A DNA stretch of 44,622 bases, from positions 1-44,622 of the forward strand of contig CAZAQS010000008.1 of assembly GCA_964486825.1 (NCBI GenBank). The letters are read 5' to 3'. Below are positions 1 through 8,355 of this stretch, one piece after another. A program made the position numbers and the translations under genes. The DNA is from CAZAQS01 sp964486825. GTDB taxonomy: Bacteria; Chloroflexota; Anaerolineae; Anaerolineales; UBA4823. The notes under the pieces were generated by a model. That model was not told the DNA's origin and did no database searches. It worked only from the letters and a program-made list of their open reading frames with translations. Position 1 is the first letter of the stretch. Each line of letters begins with the position of its first letter.

Positions 1-66
1 CCCAGGATCTGCCAGCTTCCTTCCTATGAACGATACCTGCATTCCTGTACTCTTGAGGAGAGGACC

Positions 67-498
67 TTGAGCGGGCAAACCTTACTGCTGGTGCGCATCC
101 TGCTGGCAGCCGCCCTATACGCATTTTTAGGTATGGCGCTACTGATCTTGTGGCGGGACTTGAAACGGCAGGCAGGGAATGTGATCGCCGCCCAATCTCC
201 GCCCATCACGTTGCTAAGAGAAGGTCAGACCAGCTTCCACTTTACCAAACCAGAAATCACGATAGGAAGGGATCCAGCCTGTGATGCAACCCTGGAAGAC
301 AAGACCGTATCCAACGAACATGCCCGCTTTTCTTTTCACCACAACCAATGGTGGCTGGAGGACTTACAATCCACCAACGGGACATTCCTGAACGAAGAAC
401 GGGTCTCAGCTCCTACTGTGATAACCACCAGCGACTTGGTGCGTTGTGGGCAGGTCGTCCTGAGCATCCGGATCGGTAGCAACAACTCGACATCCTGA
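67..498 (+). CDS. FHA-domain protein with N-terminal membrane anchor
   Basis: A 143-residue protein with one hydrophobic segment (about residues 9-29) followed by a forkhead-associated domain (about 60-140). The FHA signature residues are present: GR at 67-68, SNEH at 82-85 and NGT at 104-106, so phosphothreonine binding is expected on the cytosolic side. The start is TTG with GAGGAG just upstream. A frame that enters from the window edge ends in TGA at 68-70, overlapping this TTG, which would suggest translational coupling to a gene outside the window, but too little of it is visible to identify. In Actinobacteria, FHA proteins sit beside FtsW/RodA and PBP genes under Ser/Thr kinase control, and an FtsW-PBP gene lies about 950 bp downstream here. 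A role in phospho-dependent control of envelope growth is inferred from that context. Confidence 0.85.
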   Translation: MSGQTLLLVRILLAAALYAFLGMALLILWRDLKRQAGNVIAAQSPPITLLREGQTSFHFTKPEITIGRDPACDATLEDKTVSNEHARFSFHHNQWWLEDLQSTNGTFLNEERVSAPTVITTSDLVRCGQVVLSIRIGSNNSTS

Positions 499-560
499 TC
501 GCCAGGCTGGGTATTGACACCCGGACTGCGATCTTCTCGAGATACCGGAGAGAGAACCTA

Positions 561-1427
561 ATGGAAGAAAATCCTACGTTAGCCATCATCGGAGGATCAG
601 GGCTGTATGATATGCCCGGCCTGCGTGATACTACTGAGAACGATCTGGAAACGCCATATGGGAAGCCCAGCGCTCCCATACGGGTGGGAAGCCTGGAAGG
701 TCGCAAGGTGGCCTTTCTCGCCCGGCATGGGCTAGGGCACCATATCTCGCCTTCCGAGATCAACTTCCGGGCTAATATCTACGCCCTGAAACAACTGGGG
801 GTTGAGCGTATCGTAAGCATCAGCGCCTGCGGCTCATTACGGGAGGATTATGTGCCGGGAGAGATCGTTATCCCCGACCAGCTTTTCGATTTCACCCGCG
901 ACCGAAAGCGCAGCTTTTTCGAGGACGGCCTGGTCGCTCACATTAGCACCGCAGACCCCTTTTGCAAAGACCTGTCTCGAAAGGTATGGGAGGCGGTACG
1001 AGAAACGGAAGCAACCGTCCATTATGGCGGCGATTTCATCACCATTGAAGGACCGCGCTTTTCTACCAAATCAGAGTCGAACACTTACCGGGCCTGGGGG
1101 ATGTCCATCATCGGCATGACCACCTCCCCAGAAGCCTTCCTGGCGCGCGAAGCTGAGATATGCTATGCAGTGATGGCTCATGTCACGGATTACGATGTCT
1201 GGCATATTGCTGAGGCGCCGGTCACGGTGGATAAGGTGATCGAGATCCTGAACCGCAATACCCGCGTAGCCCAGGAAGCCATCCTGAACCTGGTAGAGCT
1301 GCTTGAGCCGGGTGAGGATTGTGAGTGCCGGCATGCGCTGGCATCTGCTTTGATCACGAACCCAAATGCCATTCCCCAGGAGACGCGCCGCCGGCTGGGT
1401 TGGCTGGTTGACAGGTACCTGGATTAA
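561..1427 (+). CDS. mtnP: S-methyl-5'-thioadenosine phosphorylase
   Basis: A 288-residue purine nucleoside phosphorylase-family enzyme that should cleave methylthioadenosine (a by-product of polyamine and other SAM-using pathways) to adenine and 5-methylthioribose-1-phosphate in the cytosol. Seen: the N-terminal phosphate-site motif IGGSGLYD (about residues 10-17), the EGPRFSTKSE motif (about 163-172), and MTTSPEAFLAREAE followed by TDYDVW near residue 210. The Asp pair in TDYD fits 6-aminopurine specificity, as in MTAP rather than guanosine/inosine PNP. Length is normal for the family. GGAGAGAG precedes the ATG. It lies between the FHA gene and the FtsW-PBP fusion on the same strand with short gaps, so co-transcription is likely, although no functional link to wall synthesis is evident. 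Confidence 0.93.
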   Translation: MEENPTLAIIGGSGLYDMPGLRDTTENDLETPYGKPSAPIRVGSLEGRKVAFLARHGLGHHISPSEINFRANIYALKQLGVERIVSISACGSLREDYVPGEIVIPDQLFDFTRDRKRSFFEDGLVAHISTADPFCKDLSRKVWEAVRETEATVHYGGDFITIEGPRFSTKSESNTYRAWGMSIIGMTTSPEAFLAREAEICYAVMAHVTDYDVWHIAEAPVTVDKVIEILNRNTRVAQEAILNLVELLEPGEDCECRHALASALITNPNAIPQETRRRLGWLVDRYLD

Positions 1428-1444
1428 TCCCACGACTGGTTCCC

Positions 1445-4138
1445 TTGGTAAACAACCCGTCTACCCCGGCTAACCACATTCAGGCCCGCCTGCTCTTCCT
1501 GGCGGCGATCTTCCTGTTCCTGTTTTCGGTAGCCTTAAGCCTCTCCCCTGCTGTGCGCGTACAAAGCTGGCAGGCAACCTATCTCTGGCAGCACTGGCTG
1601 GGATATGCGGCCTGGTTGGTAACCACGCTTAGTGCCCATATCCAGACCGCACGCCGGCTGCCGTACCGCGATCCGTACCTGCTACCAGCCGCCTCCCTGT
1701 TGAGCGGGTGGGGTTTGTTGACTATCTTTCGGCTGACGACGATTTTTGGTTACCGGCAGAGCGTTTGGCTGCTGCTGGCAGGCCTGGTATTGGTGGTTGG
1801 ATTGAGGTTGCCGCCGGACCTGGCATTCTTGCGGCGATACAAGTACCTATGGCTGACCTTTGGTTTGTTGTTGACAGGTTTGACTTTTTTATTAGGTACC
1901 AACCCGTCTGGCGCACCTTCCCCGCGCCTGTGGCTGGGTGGCTTTGGGGTCTTCCTGCAACCATCTGAGCCGCTGAAGCTACTGCTGGTGGTCTACCTGG
2001 CAGCTTACCTGGCTGGCGGTCTCTCCGGCTTTACCCCCCGCTTGATGTTGCTCTCCCAGCGAACGCTGCCATTGCTAGCTCCTACGATATTGATGACAGG
2101 CATCGCGCTACTGCTCTTGGTCTTGCAGCGCGACCTGGGCACGGCTACGATCTTCCTCTTCTTATACGCGGCGATCGTCTACCTCGTCTCAGGTAACCAG
2201 CGCATCCTGCTTCTCACTGGGTTGGCGCTAATCGCAGCAGGCATTCTGGGGTACAGCCTGTTTGACGTGGTTCGGCTGCGCTTGGAGGCATGGTCCAACC
2301 CGTGGGCCGACCCCAGCGGTCGCTCCTACCAGATCGTGCAGTCACTCTTAGCGATTGCAAACGGAGGCCTGTTCGGCCGCGGCCCAGGGATGGGTAGCCC
2401 GGGGCTGGTGCCTATCCCACACTCGGACTTTATCTTCGTATCGATTGTAGAAGAAACCGGATTGGCGGGCGCGCTGGGCCTGCTGTTGGTACTGGGCCTG
2501 GTGACCGTGCGCGGCCTGCGCACAGCCCTTTACGCACCCGACAGCTTCCGGCGCTTTCTGGCAGCCGGACTGACCGCCTACCTGGTCAGCCAGAGCATTC
2601 TGATCATCGGGGGAAACGTCAGGCTGCTACCACTCACCGGCGTCACCCTGCCTTTCGTATCCTATGGCGGCTCTTCCCTGCTTACTTCATATATAGCCCT
2701 GCTTTTCCTGCTAGTGATCAGCAACCAGGAGGAGACCCGACCGGCGCCCTTAATGACTACCCCCCGCAAAGAGCCTGCTTTGTACCTGCACCTGGGTGGC
2801 TTCCTGCTGGCTGGCCTGGCAGCAGCAGGGCTGTTTACCGGCTGGTGGGCAGTTTACCGCGCCCCCGATCTCCTCACCCGAACCGATAACCCGCGCCTGT
2901 CCATCGCGGACCGCTACACACCACGCGGCTCGATCCTGGCGCGGGATAACACCCCGCTTGCCTTTAACCAGGGCGACCCGGGCAGCTTCACCCGCCAATA
3001 CTTATACGCGGACCTGGGGCCTGTGCTGGGCTATACCCATATCGTCTATGGCCGCTCCGGGTTGGAAGACAGCCTTGACCCTTACCTGCGTGGATTGGAG
3101 GGCTACCCAATCCTGACCAACCAGTGGAACCACCTGCTGTACGGGCAACCGCCTCCTGGACTTAACGTACGCCTGACCCTGGATATCGAGTTGCAGAGAC
3201 AGGCCGACTCACTGCTAGCCGGCAAGGAAGGATCTCTGGTGCTGCTCAACCCGCGCAGCGGGGATATCCTGGCAATGGTTTCGCAGCCATCCTTTGATCC
3301 TAACCGTCTGGAAGAGACATGGAGTGAGCTGATCCAAGACCCGGATACGCCGCTGCTCAACCGGGCCGTGCAGGGCCAATATCAGCCTGGGACCGCCCTG
3401 GGAGCTTTTCTGATGGCAGCATACCGGGAACAGAGAGGTCCTCAGGCCGGGCTCCCGCCCCTCCCCAGGGCGCTCACTTTTCCGTTTGAGCAAGGCGAGA
3501 TACGGCTGACCTTGAACTGCGCCATTCCTCCAGGTAACCGCACCTGGTCTGGTGTGATCATGGCTGGTTGCCCAGCCCCAATAGCGGCTCTTGGGGAAGA
3601 GATCAACGCCTCGCAGGTGGGGGAGCCCCTGCTCGAGATCTTCGAACGGTTGGGCTTCTATGAAACCCCGGCCTTGCGATTGCCCGCCGCCGTTCCATCT
3701 GCCCCTGAATCCCTGCCTGACCCACAGCAACACAGCGCCATAGGCCAGGCTGGCCTGCTCACCAGCCCCTTGCAGATGGCCCTAGCGGCAGCTACGCTCA
3801 GCACAGACGGCATAAGACCTGCCCCGCGGCTGGTACAAGCCGTTCAAACGTCAGACGGCTGGAACGATCTACCGGCGTTGGGTACCAGCGTGCAGACATT
3901 CGCTGGCGGCGCAGCCAGCTCGACAGCCTTTGCATTGCGAGATGAGGAGCTGTCCTTTTGGCAGAGCGTTGCCCGAGCACAAAATGCTCCCGGACAGGCC
4001 ATCACCTGGTTTATCGGTGGAACCCTTCCAGACTGGACGGGGACTCCACTTAGCCTGGCGCTGCTATTGGAAGGTGACGAGCCTGACTATGCGCTCGAGG
4101 CTGGACGGCAGCTGCTGGAGCACCGTTTCCAGCCTTAG
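1445..4138 (+). CDS. FtsW/RodA-type SEDS protein fused to a degenerate PBP transpeptidase
   Basis: An 897-residue fusion. Residues about 15-425 form a multi-pass SEDS glycosyltransferase of the FtsW/RodA type. The PHSDFIF motif carries the Asp (D328) corresponding to the essential Asp of FtsW, and QRDLGTA lies at about 229-235. After a further membrane segment (about 447-470), residues 480-897 resemble a class B PBP: PRGSILARD, a TLD-IQ-like stretch near 578, and LTSPLQMA at about 772-779. The catalytic motifs are gone. The SxxK Ser and Lys are replaced by T650 and G653 (PGTALG), SxN reads GCP near 708-710, and no KTGT is found before the final WFIGG block. The SEDS half is therefore probably the enzyme and the PBP half a structural partner (inference). 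The start is a TTG without a clear ribosome site, so the N-terminus is uncertain. Confidence 0.88.
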   Translation: MVNNPSTPANHIQARLLFLAAIFLFLFSVALSLSPAVRVQSWQATYLWQHWLGYAAWLVTTLSAHIQTARRLPYRDPYLLPAASLLSGWGLLTIFRLTTIFGYRQSVWLLLAGLVLVVGLRLPPDLAFLRRYKYLWLTFGLLLTGLTFLLGTNPSGAPSPRLWLGGFGVFLQPSEPLKLLLVVYLAAYLAGGLSGFTPRLMLLSQRTLPLLAPTILMTGIALLLLVLQRDLGTATIFLFLYAAIVYLVSGNQRILLLTGLALIAAGILGYSLFDVVRLRLEAWSNPWADPSGRSYQIVQSLLAIANGGLFGRGPGMGSPGLVPIPHSDFIFVSIVEETGLAGALGLLLVLGLVTVRGLRTALYAPDSFRRFLAAGLTAYLVSQSILIIGGNVRLLPLTGVTLPFVSYGGSSLLTSYIALLFLLVISNQEETRPAPLMTTPRKEPALYLHLGGFLLAGLAAAGLFTGWWAVYRAPDLLTRTDNPRLSIADRYTPRGSILARDNTPLAFNQGDPGSFTRQYLYADLGPVLGYTHIVYGRSGLEDSLDPYLRGLEGYPILTNQWNHLLYGQPPPGLNVRLTLDIELQRQADSLLAGKEGSLVLLNPRSGDILAMVSQPSFDPNRLEETWSELIQDPDTPLLNRAVQGQYQPGTALGAFLMAAYREQRGPQAGLPPLPRALTFPFEQGEIRLTLNCAIPPGNRTWSGVIMAGCPAPIAALGEEINASQVGEPLLEIFERLGFYETPALRLPAAVPSAPESLPDPQQHSAIGQAGLLTSPLQMALAAATLSTDGIRPAPRLVQAVQTSDGWNDLPALGTSVQTFAGGAASSTAFALRDEELSFWQSVARAQNAPGQAITWFIGGTLPDWTGTPLSLALLLEGDEPDYALEAGRQLLEHRFQP

Positions 4139-4152
4139 ATGAAGGAGTACGT

Positions 4153-4740
4153 ATGCACCATCCACTGGAAAGCCTGCGTAGAAGCGTTTTGGACGGCATG
4201 ATCCTCCCACTGGTCGGGATAAGTCTACTGGTACTGCTTATCCTTAATTTAATTGGGCTGCCGCTAGTGACATCCGCTGCTCCTTACGGGATCATCTCCT
4301 TCGAGCTGGCCAGGGACGAAGCACAAGCCGGCGCGATCCTGGCCTCCTGGGACCAACCTGCCCAGCTTCGAGCCGCCTTCTCGTTGGGCCTGGATTTCCT
4401 ATTCATACCCATCTACACCTGCTCTCTGACTCTGACCTGCCTGTGGGCTGCCAGGTTCCGGCGCGAGAGGCGGCGATTTCCTTCCTGGCTGGTCGTGATT
4501 GGGTTGCCCGGCATCCCCCTGGCTTGGGCTCAAATGGGGGCTGGATTGCTGGATGTGGCCGAGAATATCGCCCTGGTGCGCATGCTGTTGAATGGAGTTA
4601 GCTCACCCTGGCCACAGATCGCCAGCATATGCGCCTTCAGTAAGTTCGTCTTGCTTGGGACCGGCATCCTCTATTCCCTGGTCGCCCTGGTCGCATATGC
4701 CAGCGCGGCCATCTTCCATCGTAGAAGCGCAGGGATTTAG
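4153..4740 (+). CDS. Four-pass membrane protein of unknown function
   Basis: A 195-residue protein with about four hydrophobic segments (roughly residues 15-37, 70-97, 110-130 and 158-182). I recognise no family motif. AAGGAG sits just upstream of the ATG, and the start is only 14 bp after the stop of the FtsW-PBP fusion. The next gene (a membrane glycosyltransferase) starts 18 bp downstream, so the three very likely share a transcript. Charged residues cluster in the loop between segments 2 and 3 (RFRRERRR), which by the positive-inside rule should be cytosolic. The loop after segment 1 is longer and partly acidic. A role in envelope or surface-glycan assembly is suggested only by the neighbours. 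Confidence 0.7.
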   Translation: MHHPLESLRRSVLDGMILPLVGISLLVLLILNLIGLPLVTSAAPYGIISFELARDEAQAGAILASWDQPAQLRAAFSLGLDFLFIPIYTCSLTLTCLWAARFRRERRRFPSWLVVIGLPGIPLAWAQMGAGLLDVAENIALVRMLLNGVSSPWPQIASICAFSKFVLLGTGILYSLVALVAYASAAIFHRRSAGI

Positions 4741-4758
4741 CCCCTCCTGTAAACCCTC

Positions 4759-6663
4759 ATGTCCCTCATCACAGGCATCCTGTTCCCCGCCCTGTCTTAT
4801 TTGGGTATTTTCCTGTTCATTGGTAACCGGTGGGGTTATGGACATATGCGCCTGCTAATCTTGCGCTCGGTTGCGCTCTTGGCAGTCTACCTGGCCTTGG
4901 CGCTGGAAGTCCTCAGCCTGTTCAGGGCAGTTAGCTGGTACGGCCTGGCTACCGCCTGGCTTCTGCCGGGTCTTGCAATCTGGGGCTATCTGCTCCGCCG
5001 GCGCCGTAACGGCTTACCTATCCAGCTACCGCGCCTGCGCCTGCCTAGCTTTGGTTGGGAATGGTTGCTGTCAGGCGTTGTGGCGGTGGTCCTGGTTGTT
5101 ACCTTCACGGTAGCCTGGATAACCCCACCTCAGACCTGGGACTCGCTCACATACCATCTCAGCCGGGTGGCGCATTGGGCTCAAGACCGCTCGATCGGCC
5201 ACTATATTACCGGGATCGAGCGCCAGAACAGCATGAGCCCGGGCGCGGAGCTGCTCGTACTGAATGCATACGTGCTGACGGGTGGAGACCGTCTGGCAAA
5301 CCTCCCGCAGTGGCTGGCGATGCTGGGAAGCCTGGTGGCTGTATCACTGGCAGCCAGGTTATTAGGGGCGAAGCCCTTCGGGCAGTGGCTGGCGGCCTGT
5401 TTTGCGGCTACCCTGCCGATGGGCATTGTGCAAGCCTCCAGCACAGCTACCGATTACTTGACTGCCTTCTGGACGGTCTGCGCGGCGGTCGAAGTTTTGC
5501 ATTACCATCAACATGGTGAGCCGCGCGGCCCGATCTTCGCCAGCCTGGCAGCCGCCCTGGCCCTGCTCACCAAGCCGGTTTCGATCCCTTACTTGCTCCC
5601 GTTTGCGGCATGGATGGCAGTGCTGCTCTTGAAACGGCATGGCTGCAAGATCGGACTGAAGTGGGGGATGATCGCGATGGTGGTCGTGACAACAGTCAAC
5701 GCAGGCTACCTGGCGCGCAACCTGATCACCTATGGGAATATCGCAAATCCGGCTGATTTCGAGTATCACAGCAACCAGCTGCGCAACCCGGCCGGGCTGG
5801 TATCGATCCTGTCGAGAAACGCCGGCGTACAGGCCGGATTACCGGGTGCAGCAGAGTGGAATGAAAATATCTTCAAAGTCGTGTTGCGTATCCATATGCT
5901 GCTAGGGCTGGGACTGGAAGACCCGCGTACGACCCTGGTGGGATACTTTCAAGTACGTCCACCCTCTACCCAGGAAGATTTCGCTACCAACCCCTACCAC
6001 GCTTATCTGGTCCTAGGAATATGTATTCTGCTATTACCACTGTCGAGAAGGGTGGGTTACCGGGTCATCCTCTATGCAGCCGGGGCAGCCTTAGGCTTCA
6101 TCTTCTTTAGCTTTATTTATAAGTGGCAGGTTTTCGGAGCGCGCTTTCACCTTCTGTTCTTCGTGCTCTTCGCTCCAGTGGCGGGGGCGGTACTTACTCA
6201 GCTGCGGCTCAAGCCGTTGGGAGCGTTGGCGGCTACCGGCCTGCTGTTCCTATCCTTCCCCTGGCTGTTCAGCATCGACTCCCGCCCGCTCTTTCCAAGA
6301 GAGGGTCAAGGGGAGTCGATTTTATCTACCGGGCGCCTGGAGCTGTATTTCAAAAACGCCACCGGAGCTGAGCAGGGCGTTCTTGAGATAACGGCGGATA
6401 TACAGCAGCAGGGCTGCTCGCAAGTGGGCCTGATGCTGCACGGAGATGAACCAGAGTACCTGTTCTGGAGGCTATTGGGTGCGCCACGGGAAACCATAAG
6501 GGTGGAATGGATTGTAGCAGGGACGCCCTCGGCCCGCTACCGCCCGGAAGATTTCCAGCCCTGCGCCATCGTTTGTAGTGGCTGCCCACCTGAACAAGCT
6601 ACGTTGCGCGATCTTGACCGGCAGTATGAAAGCTCGGGATTCGCACTCTATATGCAGCGTTGA
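4759..6663 (+). CDS. GT39/ArnT-like polytopic membrane glycosyltransferase
   Basis: A 634-residue protein with about 11 or more hydrophobic segments and a C-terminal soluble domain (from about residue 525). The first large loop holds PPQTWDSLTYHLSR, typical of the acidic first periplasmic loop of the GT-C fold (ArnT, PMT/GT39, RgtA-like), where an Asp or Glu acts as catalytic base. Such enzymes move a sugar from a polyprenyl-phosphate donor to a lipid or protein outside the membrane. Acceptor and donor cannot be read from sequence. The ATG has no convincing ribosome site, so the start is moderately uncertain. It is the last gene of the envelope run; about 160 bp separate it from the decarboxylase gene. 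Confidence 0.75.
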   Translation: MSLITGILFPALSYLGIFLFIGNRWGYGHMRLLILRSVALLAVYLALALEVLSLFRAVSWYGLATAWLLPGLAIWGYLLRRRRNGLPIQLPRLRLPSFGWEWLLSGVVAVVLVVTFTVAWITPPQTWDSLTYHLSRVAHWAQDRSIGHYITGIERQNSMSPGAELLVLNAYVLTGGDRLANLPQWLAMLGSLVAVSLAARLLGAKPFGQWLAACFAATLPMGIVQASSTATDYLTAFWTVCAAVEVLHYHQHGEPRGPIFASLAAALALLTKPVSIPYLLPFAAWMAVLLLKRHGCKIGLKWGMIAMVVVTTVNAGYLARNLITYGNIANPADFEYHSNQLRNPAGLVSILSRNAGVQAGLPGAAEWNENIFKVVLRIHMLLGLGLEDPRTTLVGYFQVRPPSTQEDFATNPYHAYLVLGICILLLPLSRRVGYRVILYAAGAALGFIFFSFIYKWQVFGARFHLLFFVLFAPVAGAVLTQLRLKPLGALAATGLLFLSFPWLFSIDSRPLFPREGQGESILSTGRLELYFKNATGAEQGVLEITADIQQQGCSQVGLMLHGDEPEYLFWRLLGAPRETIRVEWIVAGTPSARYRPEDFQPCAIVCSGCPPEQATLRDLDRQYESSGFALYMQR

Positions 6664-6823
6664 AGTATTCTTATTCCGGTTGGTGGACTCTCCGCGTTGT
6701 TTTTCGTCAAGCGGTCCTTTAAAGAGATGTTCCAGGAAGCCTGGTTAAGCAGATAGAATAGGGACGCCTCGTTGAAAAGATAGTTATCAACTGCAAATGG
6801 TAAGAATATACCAGGGAGGTAAG

Positions 6824-8254
6824 ATGAGGAACGGAGAAAGCTACCATATGACGGGCGAAGAGTTCCGCCGCTACGGGAGAGCTGTGATCGACTGGATCGC
6901 CGACTACTACGAGCAGATCGAGCAGTACCCGGTGCTCTCTCAAGTGCAGCCGGGCCAGGTACGGGCTGGTCTGCCGTTAGTGCCGCCCGAGCAAGGCCAG
7001 GCATTCGAAGATATCCTGAGTGACCTAGACCGTTTGATCCTGCCAGGCATTACCCACTGGCAATCGCCAAACTTCTTCGCATATTTCCCAGCCAACACGT
7101 CTGGGCCGTCGATCTTGGGCGAGTTGATATCGGCGGGGCTGGGCGTGCAAGGTATGCTATGGGCTACCAGTCCGGCCTGCACAGAGCTGGAAACACACGT
7201 GCTCGACTGGGTAGCCGGGATGCTAGCACTGCCAGAAGGCTTCAAATCGAGTACATCCGGCGGCGGGGTGATCCAAGACTCGGCTTCGAGTGCATCGCTG
7301 TGCGCCTTACTGGCGGCAAGGGAAAGATCCACACAGCAGCGTAGCAAAGAGCGTGGTTGCGATGGTCGTTTGGTTGCCTACGCATCAACGCAGACTCACT
7401 CCTCTATAGAAAAGGCGGTGGTAATCGCCGGGATGGGTCGCAGACAGCTGCGGCTGATCGAGGTGGACGAGGCCTTCGCCATGCGACCAGACGCCCTGGC
7501 ACAGCAAATCGAGCAAGACCGCCAGGCCGGGTTGGTCCCGTCTTTTATATGCGCCACGGTAGGAACCACCTCATCCAATGCTATCGACCCGCTGCCAGAG
7601 ATCGGCCGGATAGCGCGGGAAAAGGACCTATGGCTGCATGTGGATGCCGCCATGTCCGGCAGCGCGGCATTATGCCCGGAGTTCCGCCATATCCATGCTG
7701 GGCTCGAGCTGGCCGACAGCTATACCTTCAACCCGCATAAGTGGATGTTTACGAATTTCGACTGCAACTGCTTCTACGTGGCCAACCGTGAGGCGCTGGT
7801 GCGAGCGCTCACCGTACTGCCGGAGTACTTGCGTAACCCGGCTACCGAATCGGGCGCGGTAATCGATTACCGGGACTGGCAAGTGCCATTGGGGAGACGG
7901 TTTCGGGCGCTCAAATTATGGTTTGTGATCCGGTATTATGGGGTTGAGGGGTTGCAGCACCATGTCCGCCAGCACGTCGCGCTGGCGCAGGAGTTCGCCG
8001 GATGGGTGAGGGATTCAAGCGATTTCGAACTGGCAGTGCAGCCGCCGTTGAACCTGGTATGCTTCCGGCATACCGGCGGCGATGAATCGAACCGGCGCAT
8101 GCTGGAAAGCCCCAACTCAAGCGGGCCGATCTACCTGACACATACAATCTTGGATGGCAAATATACCCTACGCCTGTGTGTTGGGCAGACGCATACCACA
8201 CACCAGCACGTACGCCAGGCCTGGCGCCTGATTCAGGAAGCGGCGCAGGTATAA
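6824..8254 (+). CDS. PLP-dependent aromatic-L-amino-acid decarboxylase family protein
   Basis: A 476-residue group II decarboxylase (DDC/tyrosine/tryptophan decarboxylase-like) that should remove the alpha-carboxyl group of an aromatic amino acid to give an amine. Seen: the SGGGVIQDSAS cofactor loop, HVDAAMSGSA with the PLP-binding Asp, and NPHKW with the Schiff-base lysine (K306). The length matches the family. Start choice: GGGAGGT lies 3 nt before ATG 6824, while GGAGAAAG lies 7 nt before an in-frame ATG at 6848, which gives the more typical N-terminus MTGEEFRRYG. An ATG at 6797 is less likely. Substrate (Tyr, Trp, DOPA or Phe) cannot be told from sequence. It is preceded by about 160 bp without a gene and followed about 100 bp later by a lipoprotein gene. 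Confidence 0.9.
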   Translation: MRNGESYHMTGEEFRRYGRAVIDWIADYYEQIEQYPVLSQVQPGQVRAGLPLVPPEQGQAFEDILSDLDRLILPGITHWQSPNFFAYFPANTSGPSILGELISAGLGVQGMLWATSPACTELETHVLDWVAGMLALPEGFKSSTSGGGVIQDSASSASLCALLAARERSTQQRSKERGCDGRLVAYASTQTHSSIEKAVVIAGMGRRQLRLIEVDEAFAMRPDALAQQIEQDRQAGLVPSFICATVGTTSSNAIDPLPEIGRIAREKDLWLHVDAAMSGSAALCPEFRHIHAGLELADSYTFNPHKWMFTNFDCNCFYVANREALVRALTVLPEYLRNPATESGAVIDYRDWQVPLGRRFRALKLWFVIRYYGVEGLQHHVRQHVALAQEFAGWVRDSSDFELAVQPPLNLVCFRHTGGDESNRRMLESPNSSGPIYLTHTILDGKYTLRLCVGQTHTTHQHVRQAWRLIQEAAQV

Positions 8255-8355
8255 GGAGGAGGAAAATAGGCACGCGACCTTTCAGGGATAGGAGCGTATA
8301 CTTTAATGTCAGACCATCTACAAATACTCTTACAAGAAGAGGAGATCCATTAATT

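Noticed and set aside
2..70. C-terminal tail of an upstream gene in frame 2, ending in TGA at 68-70
   Set aside because: Only 22 codons are visible and they match no family; a second frame also ends close by (27-29), so I could not decide and left it out as a feature.
3215..3733. 172-codon minus-strand frame inside the PBP-like half of the fusion
   Set aside because: I considered whether it might explain the lost PBP motifs through an overlapping gene, but it has no start signal or recognisable domain.
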